From Paramecium tetraurelia (lineage: Eukaryota > Ciliophora > Oligohymenophorea > Peniculida > Parameciidae): DNA of 64,000 nucleotides. Both the position numbers and the translations under genes were made by a program. Location: NCBI RefSeq assembly GCF_000165425.1, contig NW_001798982.1, positions 195,369-259,368 on the forward strand, read 5' to 3'. The notes beneath the pieces are model-generated. The model did no database searches. It saw nothing but the letters and a program-made list of their open reading frames with translations, and was not told the DNA's origin. Shown here one piece after another: positions 48,409-57,867 of this stretch. Within the stretch, counting starts at the first letter, position 1. Every line of letters begins with the position of its first letter.

Positions 48409-50318
48409 TCATTCCTTGAATTAATCACTATTTTTATATCTTCTTTATTTCAATTCTTATTCTATTTACCAGGCTTTCTTTCGTTTTGGTTTGATCTCTG
48501 GCAAAGCTTCTTTGTTTTCAGCAGAAATATATTGATTAACCAGTTCAAAGTGTTTCTTGTCGTTTATTTTAGGAAAATTTAATAAACTTACTTACTTATT
48601 GTAATCTTATTATTTCGATTTATTGTCTTTAATCCCTTTTTTCTATTCATCTTTAAGTAGAAATTGATTCTCATTCAACTTTCGATTTGTATCAATATTT
48701 TGTTCAATTTTGATTTATCCATTTTCCAATTCTTTTACTAGAGAGGTTGGAGAACCTAATGCTAATTTCTTAGCACTATAATAACTGCTCACTCCAGCTT
48801 TTTCTTTCAATTCTCTCACGAATCTTTCATTTTTCTATTATTCCAACATCATCTCATATCTTTTTTATTCTTACTTAGCAATCTATTCAAGTGCTTGTTT
48901 TCTCTTTTATTTCTATTATTCTTCTTTATATCTTTGATTCCCCAGTCTCAGATGTTCTAATTAACTTGAAATTTTAACACTTAATTTTTCCAATTTTTCT
49001 TATCTTTTTAACTCCGCTGCCAATTTCTATTCTATTACATTTTTCTAATGAAATCTAAGGCTTTCAATTAAGAATCCTTGTTTTTATCTATTAACATCCT
49101 CTCTCTAAGACCATTTCGTACCTTAACCTTCTTTCTTTTTCTTACATAGACTTCTAATTTCTTTTTTGGTGAAGATGTTCTTTATTTATAGTGAATTGAA
49201 GATCTCTGTTCCTTTTATGGTAAAGGTTATGTTATTTATTGTTAATTGTGTTATTCTTCAAGTCTTTCACAATCCTTCCTCATTTAATCTAACTCTTATT
49301 ATTTCTTTCTTTTTTGCAGTGTATTTGGAGTCATCGCCTCAATATGTTTTTTAGGATTCATAGTATTGAAGAAATCAAATAACTCCTTATTAATAGCGCT
49401 TTTTGTTCTTGGCTTCTTTTCTTTTTAATATCTTTGTGCACTCTTACACCCTCTCATTTTTACTTGCAATTTCTCACTTTCAATTTCAAAGGTTAAATTA
49501 AATTGTTTACCTTTTTTATTTTAGGTTCTTAAAGGAAAAATCATACTCTTAAAGAATTTGTCCCTTAATTGTTATTTGTGTAACTTTTCTTATTATTCTT
49601 ATTCTTGTTTTTTCAGCAATTCTTCTTATTTCTATTATTCCTCTATTTATTTCTATTTTGCTTCTAATTCTGCCTTCTCTTAATTGTTTTGGTCAGTCTC
49701 CTAATTCTCTTAGTTGGCGTCATTGTTTGATTAAGATGGATTATTCGATTATTAATTTTCTTGTACTTCCACTTTTGTTGTTCTTCTTTTCGTTGTTTTC
49801 TTTTTTTGATTGTTTCTTTAGCCCTAATTTTCAATATTGTCTTCCTTTTATTATTTTTATTCTTTAAATTATCCTTACTCTTGTTAATTCGCCCTATTCG
49901 ATTAAATAATTTCTTTTTCCTATTTAACTTCCTTATTATTGGATAGTTGAGCATCCTAGCTATTTTCAATTGTTTGATCATTAATGGAATTTTGCTGATT
50001 TCCCTTGTTTTCCTATTATGATTCTGACTACACCTATTTTTCCTACTATTATTCCTTCTCATTTAGAGCATCTAATGTTTCACCTTGTTAATCAGTGTCT
50101 ATTGTAGTTTTCTCCTTATTCAACTCTTACTACTGGTTATTTGTATTTTCAGAGGCATTATTAAATTATTCATTTTAATTTTCATCTCCATTTGATTACT
50201 CCTGGGCTGCTTGAGTCTTCTTACCATTCTCATCTTGTTATTCTTATTGTTCCTATTGCAAAACGGTTTGCTGATTATTTTAATTTTATAAAGGATCATC
50301 ATTTTCATTTTATTGCAT
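48409..50318 (-). CDS. Gln-rich, coiled-coil protein, unknown
   Basis: The start codon at 50318-50316 gives MQQNENDDPLQNQ, followed by some 230 residues of Gln/Asn/Glu-rich disordered sequence in which most Gln are TAA or TAG. Then come a coiled-coil (EEQQKQEELLKKQEQEQ), a more globular stretch (FPLRTQNKKGKQFNLTFEIE, KELFDFFNTMNPKKHIEAM) and a C-terminal block FTIKGTEIFNSLQIKN, ESLRFHQKNVIEQKLAAELK, REDVNRQKQGF. Joining the middle to the last block needs a frame change; the only GT-AG pair found would be a 38-nt intron near 49.29 kb, longer than normal here, so that junction is uncertain. The end is DQFKE at TGA 48411-48409. About 620 residues. No domain recognised. Confidence 0.6.
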
Positions 50319-50549
50319 AATTTATAATAAATAATATTAGAAACCAATAAAATTCACATATTGATTTCAATTTAATCAGTTTTTTATGAATGCTTTGAAT
50401 CAAATTGAATGATGGAACCTTCATTCACACTGTTCATTAACTAATTTTCAATTATCTATTAAAAGTCTTTAACAATAAACAAAGATCTAATTGGCTTATG
50501 TTCATTTAATTGTATAGCCGAAGTGTTGCCCCTTGAAATTCAATTACAC

Positions 50550-51529
50550 TCAATACCTTTAAGTATTTGGACAAGTCCTCCTATGTCCTGAATTGCATTA
50601 AGAGTCTAGTTATCTGGCACTACTCTTCTAGCTAGGCAAGGGCAATGGTTCTCTCGCATGGAAGCTGTCTCCTTCCTCTACATCTGCCTCCTCTTACTCC
50701 CATTCAATTTCCTTTTTGGTCACAACAGGTTTTGGAATAGCTGTTGGAACGTTTAATTGAGTTTATTGTAAGTAATTTCTGGACATGATATTTGTTTACA
50801 GATTTGTTTGATTGGATGTACCTTCTTGCAACTTCTTAGAGGATAATTTCTACTCCTTTTGCCTTCTGCTTAATACAAAATCATATGTAGTTATGTTATT
50901 GCATCTAAAGTAGATGTGCATAACTAGTAGAAAACTGATAGGAATCATTAATATAATAGTGACTCCCATGTACACATAGCTGAGTATATTATTCAAAAGT
51001 ATAGTAATGATAATTACAGTAATTAAATAGAGTTCCATAAGTACTATTAATATGCAAAAGTATTTATAATTTCTTAATCCTATACAATTATTTAACCACA
51101 CACAATGATGATCGAAGAGTTCTGTGCATCTATTGCATTGTTTGCAATGCTTCGATGAGGCATGAACATAAGCATGACAAGCCTTGCAATAGCAATTCAA
51201 TTTAGATTCATATTTGATTCTATCATAATAATTATTTTTCATTACTTCTTCTCCTTAAGTTAGTATTAGGTATATATCTCCGGATCTGTAGGATCTATTT
51301 TTGTTGTAATAAACCAAAATATTAGGTTGAAAAATGAAAAAATCGTAATCAAAATCCAAAGTTGATTCTTATAAATTTGAATTTATATTTTTACATAATC
51401 TAAGGTTTGAAATAAGATTATAATGTAATGTCCGATGTATAGAATTGCCACTCCAATTTAATAATAATTTATTCCTGTTTTGCACTGGAATCCATGTCTA
51501 TTCACTATATTTTAATTACTTTAATTCAT
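50550..51529 (-). CDS. DHHC-type protein S-palmitoyltransferase
   Basis: Attaches palmitate to cysteines of membrane proteins. The start [19 protein letters not shown] includes the family's early HGFQ motif, then two membrane segments ([34 protein letters not shown]) and the loop [11 protein letters not shown] 26-nt intron near 51.22-51.24 kb leads into the Cys-rich domain: [39 protein letters not shown] with the catalytic DHHC Cys, and RNYKYF. Two further membrane segments follow ([39 protein letters not shown]). The hydrophilic C-terminal tail of about 115 residues ends at TGA 50552-50550. Length about 317 residues. All zinc-binding and catalytic positions are present. Confidence 0.92.
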
Positions 51530-51751
51530 AATTAATAATATATATCATAATCCGATAAAATAATTATTGGCTCATTCAACAGGGTTTTATTTGAAAATTT
51601 AAAACTTTTAAAGAATATTGTTGTCAACTTGATTCAAACCATTAATTTGAATTTAACAATCACTTAAATCTCCATTTATTCTATTAATAAACTCGAGTTT
51701 ACAACTAGTCTCAAATTTTAAGAGTATACTCTATAGTCATTATTCTAAATT

Positions 51752-52045
51752 TCAATATATATTGTGATTAGCAACTAATTCTAAATAATCAAACTTTTGA
51801 TATTCTAATCTAAATAATTTATCTAATATTACATACTATTGATTGTTTAAAGAGATTTCTCTATTCATCAACTCCTCCTTCATATAGTTTCTTTCTTAAA
51901 GCTACTTAGTTACAATCAATCTTAACATTCCTTAGTAAGTAAAATTACATTTTGATTTATTATAAACTTCTATTTTACAACTTTAATGAATTGACAGTTG
52001 TTCAAATAACTTCTTATTTACTACCGAAACCTAATTGAAGACCAT
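51752..52045 (-). CDS. Small conserved-looking hypothetical protein
   Basis: A 97-residue frame without introns, in the gap between the divergent DHHC and RCC1-kinase genes. It starts at the first ATG after an in-frame TGA: MVFNQVSVVNKKLFEQLSIH, continues CKIEVYNKSKCNFTYQGM and LRLIVTKQLQERNYMKEEL, and ends LDKLFRLEYQKFDYLELVA...NIY at TGA 51754-51752. Six Gln are TAA/TAG, so a standard-code search misses it. Amphipathic spacing and low Asn-run content look like a real protein. No family recognised. Confidence 0.5.
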
Positions 52046-52399
52046 GTGTTCCAGGTTTCAAATCCAATGTATTTAAAAATAAGTATATTGTACTCGAACA
52101 TGCTTTTATTAATGTGCTATTGAGACAATTCCTTGGAAATTAATGTATTCAAAAAATTAATTGATATTATTTAAAAGTGCACATTCATTAGTAGTTTTAA
52201 GAGTTGGGTTGCTTTATGAATTGATAGCAATATGACAAAAGAATAAATATGGGAATTATTGATCTCCTCAATATTGTGATTTCAATGTGCTTGATAATTG
52301 TTGTGTGTTTTGAAAATGGATGAACATTTATATAGATTATTAAATTTATGTAAAATAACAATATAATTAAATTTGAATTTCAAAAATAAAGTAACTAAT
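52046..52399. other. Intergenic, presumed promoter of the RCC1-kinase gene
   Basis: 354 nt of AT-rich spacer between divergent starts. Nothing beyond A/T runs was recognised. Confidence 0.4.
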
Positions 52400-54933
52400 A
52401 TGAGATTAAATGACTTGACAGAATCTAGGAAGATGTTGAAACAATTTAAGGATAAGGATGTCAGACCGCCAAGGTCATATAGTGATTTCTCGAAATCCCC
52501 AAGATAATTGTAGTTAGATACAACTCAATTGTATTCGTGGGGTAAGATTGTTATTTAATGTAGGTTTAAATACTTGTGGTTAACAATTAAAGAATAATAA
52601 AAACATAACTCCACACTATTAAGGAGTGACATTATGTTCTGCAGGAGAAAATCATACTATCATAGTGAATAATAAGAATGAAGTTATAGGGTTTGGTGAC
52701 AACTAATTTGGGTAATTGGGATATGAATCAAATACTCAACCGAAATTGAGTCCCATATTCAAAGATCAAAGGATAACTAGCGTAGTTTGTGGAGCTGAAC
52801 ACACATTTATGTTGACAGCTAAAGGCGAAGTTTATTCTTGGGGTTTAAATTTGAAAGGCCAATTAGGTTTGGGTTGTTTCGATAACATAAGTCAGCCCAC
52901 TCTCGTATATGGGTTATTACCATTTGGTAATAGTAATGGGAAGGCAAGAGAACAATAATAGGGTCATAAGCGGATGAAGAGTGCCAATGAAGGGGATTAG
53001 TCTACATCTCCAGGATTGAAGGAGAGATCTTCATCAATCGACAATATAATGGAGTAGCTTGTGATGATGAAAGAAAAGATTAAATAGAAGAATACGAATG
53101 AGAATTTATGTTAGATTCTATTATAAAATGACGAAGCAGTTTAATAAGTCGCATGTGGTGCATTACATACTTTAATATTGACTAACAAGAATAGAATTTT
53201 CTCTTGTGGTTTTGGTGAATCATATGCATTGGGACACTAAGAGAATTAGACAATAAGTGAGTTTAAATTAATTTAAAATTTATATCATTTTAAAGTGGAG
53301 AAAATTAGTTGTGGCTTAGCACATTCAGGTTGTATCATTGAAGGCGGAAAACCTTATTTATGGGGTTTTTGCAAATCCAATAAAGAATTTTACAAATAAC
53401 CAACTCAAATCAAAATTGTAGATGAATTCAACAATTAGTAATGCGTATTGGACATGAAGATGGGTGAAATGTATACCTTGTTTTTAACAAGCAAAGGTGA
53501 AGTATACTCTATGGGAGATAATATTCAAGGGTAATTAGGAAATGATTTAAACAGTTCTGATGTGCCTATTAAAATTTTGGGTTTGCCATTGATATCACAG
53601 ATAGCAGCAGGTAGAAATCACAGTCTGGCTTTGTCTGCAGATTACAAATAAATATATGGATGGGGTTCCAATATCTATGGATAGTTAACGGGATAGCCAA
53701 GTGTAAATGGAAAGGGAATCATCTTACCTAAATTGTTATTCACAGTGCCTGAAACTCAGAGAATTGTTTGTGGTAATTTCCATTCCATTCTGTTATCGCC
53801 ATCATATCTCGAGATCATTTTGGATGAAAATGACAATTCCAATAAGGAGTAGGATAAATTGAATGAAGAGGTTGAAAAATATAGGAATGAATAAGAAATA
53901 CTAAAATAATAAAACATTTAATTACAATAAAAATATGACAGGATGAAAAATGAATTGTTATCGAAAAAGAAAGTGAAAGACTAAAAAGTGTAAACAACAG
54001 AATCGTACATTTAAAGGCAAATAAAAAAACAACAATCTAAATTTGATATTTCAGCATTGGAGATCTCCCCAGAGAGACCAATCAAACATAGAATATTTCA
54101 ATCTAGTTTGGACATAGATTTCAATGACATTATGTTAGAGAAACAAATCAGTGAGGGAGGCTATGGAGTGATTTATAAAGCAAAATGGAGGGAAACTACA
54201 GTAGCTGTTAAGATGTTTAAGATAGATGGAATGAATGAGAATCATATTAGAGATTTTCTATCTGAATGTCATGCCATGGAGGCTTTGAGACATCCAAACA
54301 TAGTAATGTTTCTAGGTGCTTGTACTAAACCACCTAATCTAGCTATAGTATTGGAATATTGTTAACGAGGGTCATTATGGCAGGTGATATAAAATCATGA
54401 TATTCATTTGACTTGGGAAGATCGAAGGAAAATGGCATTGGATGCTGCAAAAGGAGTGTTGTATTTGCATTCATTCAACCCTCCCATTCTCCATAGAGAT
54501 TTGAAAAGTTTAAATCTGTTGTTAGATGAAGCATTTAGAACCAAACTGGCTGATTTTGGTTGGACCAGAACATTATCTAATTATATGACTAGCAAGATTG
54601 GAACCTATCAGTGGATGGCACCTGAAGTAATCGCAGGATAAGTGTACACAGAAAAGGCAGATGTGTTCAGTTTTGGTATCATCTTATGGGAAATTGCTGC
54701 CAGAGAACCTCCTTATAGAAGTACTTAATCCAATTTATGAAATAGATATCACTGGATTATAAGTGTCTTTGGATGTTTTGAATAACGATTTTAGACCAAC
54801 TATTCCGAAGAAGACTCCTGAAGTCTTTACACGATTGACTAAGAGGTGTTGGGATAGAGATCCAGAGAAGAGACCTTCTTTTAAGGAAATCATAAAGGAA
54901 CTAGAAATGATGAAATTCCCATAAGGAGTGTGA
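52400..54933 (+). CDS. RCC1-repeat protein fused to a TKL-type protein kinase
   Basis: About 825 residues. The start is [16 protein letters not shown]. After YSW, a 22-nt intron (52542-52563) leads into GLNTCGQQLKNN. RCC1-like beta-propeller blades follow: [98 protein letters not shown] and [21 protein letters not shown] coiled coil ([10 protein letters not shown]) joins these to the kinase: [14 protein letters not shown] glycine loop, [25 protein letters not shown] and [10 protein letters not shown], which is typical of tyrosine-kinase-like Raf/MLK kinases. A 25-nt intron (54721-54745) lies after EPPYR. The end is at TGA 54931-54933. All catalytic residues are present. The propeller may act as a partner-binding or regulatory module, as in NEK8/NEK9, though those are NEK kinases. 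Confidence 0.9.
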
Positions 54934-55023
54934 TAATTAATATTATATGATTTATTTCTATAAAATTAATCTAAATCTAAACAACATCTCCTTTATTATT
55001 ATTAATTTTATATTTTCAATTTA

Positions 55024-55391
55024 ATGGCAACAGGTTTGAATTTATGCTATCAAAAGGTGGTCAAATTTTGAGATATAATGGTGGCACATGTTATGCCATG
55101 TGTTAGGATGTCTTCTCATGGTACAACCCATCAATCCAAATTTGTTGGAAGGGATGTGATTATGCTACTGGGAGAGTGAATGATCCAGTTTTGAGATAGG
55201 AAGCAGAAGATATGTGCAAAAGATATACAGCAGAAGCCATGTGGACCAAAAAGGGAGAATTGGGTATCTAAACAATACAATTATTTTAAGACAACATTGA
55301 AGATTTAAGAATACATGCTGACATGTTCCCAGAAAACCCTAGGAATATTTATAGAGCATGCTTGGCAGGTGTTCGTAGATAAAAATATTGA
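55024..55391 (+). CDS. Small Cys-containing protein, unknown
   Basis: After MATG a 23-nt intron (55034-55056) leads to GQILRYNGGTCYAMCQDVFS and WYNPSIQICWKGCDYATGRV. The rest, EAEDMCKRYTAEAMWTKKGE and FPENPRNIYRACLAGVRRQK, is helical and charged. Total 113 residues, TGA at 55389-55391. The C-x3-C and C-x3-C spacing with many aromatic residues suggests a compact disulfide- or metal-stabilised fold. There is no signal peptide. Codon use and intron are normal, so it is likely a real, conserved small gene. The family is not recognised. Confidence 0.7.
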
Positions 55392-55439
55392 AATATTAAA
55401 ATATATAAATAAACATATATAAAACAGTATTACTTATAT

Positions 55440-57538
55440 ATGTTCATACCAAATACACTCAGAAACACCAAAATCAATCTCCAAACCTTGAATAACTTGG
55501 ATTTCGAATTGATGCAAAGGAATTCTGATTTGGAGACCTTGCAATCCTTCATTATTCCCTTACAATAGTAATTTCATCGACATATTTAGAGGTTTTACAA
55601 CTGAGCGTGAATTTAAGGATTCCGTCAATACCATCAAGTATTTGAAGTTGACTTATCTCATGCAAATGATGTTGCTATATTTTGAATACACTAAACAATA
55701 TCAAGAAACAACCATCGATCAAATCTTCAAAGAAGAATTCAGACTAGACTCTGAAATCAGCGAAAAAGAGCATATCCTAGCCAAATCCAAAAAGAATATC
55801 ACCAAATTAAAACTATAACTATCCTCTGCCAATAAAGAATTGAAAAAAATCAAATTGGATGCCTCCAAAAAGGAAACTGTATATGCATGTCTATATTGCA
55901 CTGGCAAAGCATTCATTTCCATCCCTCTCCTTGAAGCACATTATTAAAGACATCACATAGATAAATTTGAAAAACCAAAATAAAATTTCTAGGAAACTCT
56001 ACTTACAGTTCAAACCCTCTTATTGCAATAATAAATTAATTCCATGATCAACAATCAGAACTAACAGGACTTCATGTTGCAAACCATGTAATAGGCCTAG
56101 TTTATGCAACAACAAGCAGAGGATTCTGATTCTTCCTAGGACGAAGATCTTGAAGACGAAAAAATGGATGATTATCAAATGAGACAACTTAAGTATGAAT
56201 TTGAATAGAAGAATCTTGTGCTTTAACAATAAATGGAATCGCTACAAAATTATATAGCAGTTCATAGACCTTAAGAAATTCTAGATAAAATTGAGTAAAT
56301 TGAATACAGAATTGATAATCTCAAGATTCCTGAACCTGTTAAGGTGGAGGAGAGATTACCTACTCCTCCCCCTGAAAATTATAGTTACAATGCAGGACCT
56401 CTGGAGGATGAAATCAGTGAAATTGCTGATGATATCTATGATGCTAAGGATCTGCAATAAGAAATTAAAGAGGATGTTACCAATGATTCTAAGAGTGATG
56501 ATGATTAAAAGGAACCCTCAGTTATTATTGATAACCAACAGGAAGCAGCTTTTCTGCAAGAGGAAAAAGAATTTCATCATATGGTCAAATCAGTGAGGTA
56601 AAAGAAATCTTAAATTACAAAAGAATTGACGGATCATTTCAGAAACATACAATTGGATAATGAATTGGAAAGGAAACTTAAAGAAGTATTGAATGTGAAT
56701 ATGAATGAAATCCAATTTAAAAGTGAAGTAAATTTTATTGAATTAACTAATTTAGAAAGAATTGGAGGAATATTTAACCTAATTAAATGGAACTATTTTA
56801 TTATCAGATAAGAAATAAACAGAAACTAGAATAGCTGATCCAGAATTAGAAGAAATCAAAAAGCATGATGGACCCAATGTTATTCAGATGGATTCTGATT
56901 ATGATAATGATGGAGACGATACATCCAAGGTATAATAGTAGAAGGACTTTAAAGGCAGATTGGTTAAGAAATAAGGAAAAACAGTTATTGAATAATCAAA
57001 AAATGTTCGTTTTTAATAGATAGAAACACCACCATCAAGTTAATCAAACAATTCTGAGGAAGAATATGATATTAATCAAAAAGTGAAAGAAAATGTAAAG
57101 GACTTTAAACAACATGGAAAATCATCCAAATAAGAACCATAACAATTAATGAAAATATAATCAGAAAATAAGATAAGAAATTCTTAGGATAAAGAATAAA
57201 TTTCATAAATATTGCCACTAGAAAAAAAGTCATCTACATAATCTTAACAATAAAAGCATTAATAATAATAATAGTAATAATAATAACAATAACACCAATA
57301 ATAATAATAATAGTAATAACTTTCAAGCAAAAGAAAAAGTAGTTTTGAAGATTCAGAAGAATTTTAAACAGAAAATATACAAACTATCTTCTAAACAAAA
57401 AAACCAGCATAAATATCTCAATTTGGTAAGTCTTAAGAATCTGAGATACCACTTCATTAAAATGTTATTAGATCTTAACAATAAAAAAGTTCAATAATAA
57501 AAAAATAGTTATATAATGACAGTGAAGATGAATTTTGA
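55440..57538 (+). CDS. DZIP1/Iguana-like zinc-finger protein
   Basis: DZIP1 proteins act at the basal body and ciliary transition zone. The start MFIPNTLRNTKINLQTLNNL is followed by the short N-terminal region typical of the family (DLETLQSFIIPLQ, intron 55568-55589 of 22 nt, FKDSVNTIKYLKLTYLMQMM). A coiled coil leads to the single C2H2 finger CLYCTGKAFISIPLLEAHYQ followed by RHH, which fits C-x2-C-x12-H-x4-H. Beyond it are coiled coils, acidic stretches and PTPPPE. A 28-nt intron (56728-56755) joins FKSE to KELEEYLTQLNG. The C-terminal third is disordered with a long poly-Gln tract and ends YNDSEDEF at TGA 57536-57538. About 680 residues. The domain order supports the call; a proof of orthology needs a search. 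Confidence 0.75.
57241..57321 (+). repeat. Poly-glutamine tract written mainly with TAA and TAG
   Basis: Within the DZIP1-like gene, about 25 consecutive codons read almost entirely as Gln with two His and a Lys. They are encoded mostly by TAA, some TAG and a few CAA. The mixture of synonymous codons means the tract is not a pure triplet repeat. Confidence 0.85.
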
Positions 57539-57867
57539 GATTGCCTTAATTATATTATAAATTGATTAAACAAATTAATTATTATTTTTAAAGATTCTCA
57601 TTACTTATGAAATAATTTATACTTGTCCAGATATCAATCTATTATCAAATTTTACTTTGTTCTTTTTAACAACAACATATTCTTAAATTCTTTTAATGCA
57701 CTCGATTCTGTCGGTGCATAACTAATAAATCCAACGTATATCCCTCCTCTTTAGTAAAAATTCCGTAAATTCGTTCTAATTGATGCTCATAACTAAAGTT
57801 GATGATCATTTATTGTAATTACCAGAGTTGTAGCTACAATATTGCATATTTATTTTTATCAATTATA
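57539..57867 (-). other. Intergenic gap with unresolved coding-like signal on the minus strand
   Basis: 329 nt between two plus-strand genes. On the minus strand one frame reads GGIYVGFISYAPTESSALKE and on through FKNMLLLKRTK to a TGA, which resembles the second half of an RNA-recognition motif. The other two frames are also open for long stretches, and I could not find a start and intron that make one consistent gene. It may be a small gene, an antisense exon or chance. Confidence 0.25.
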
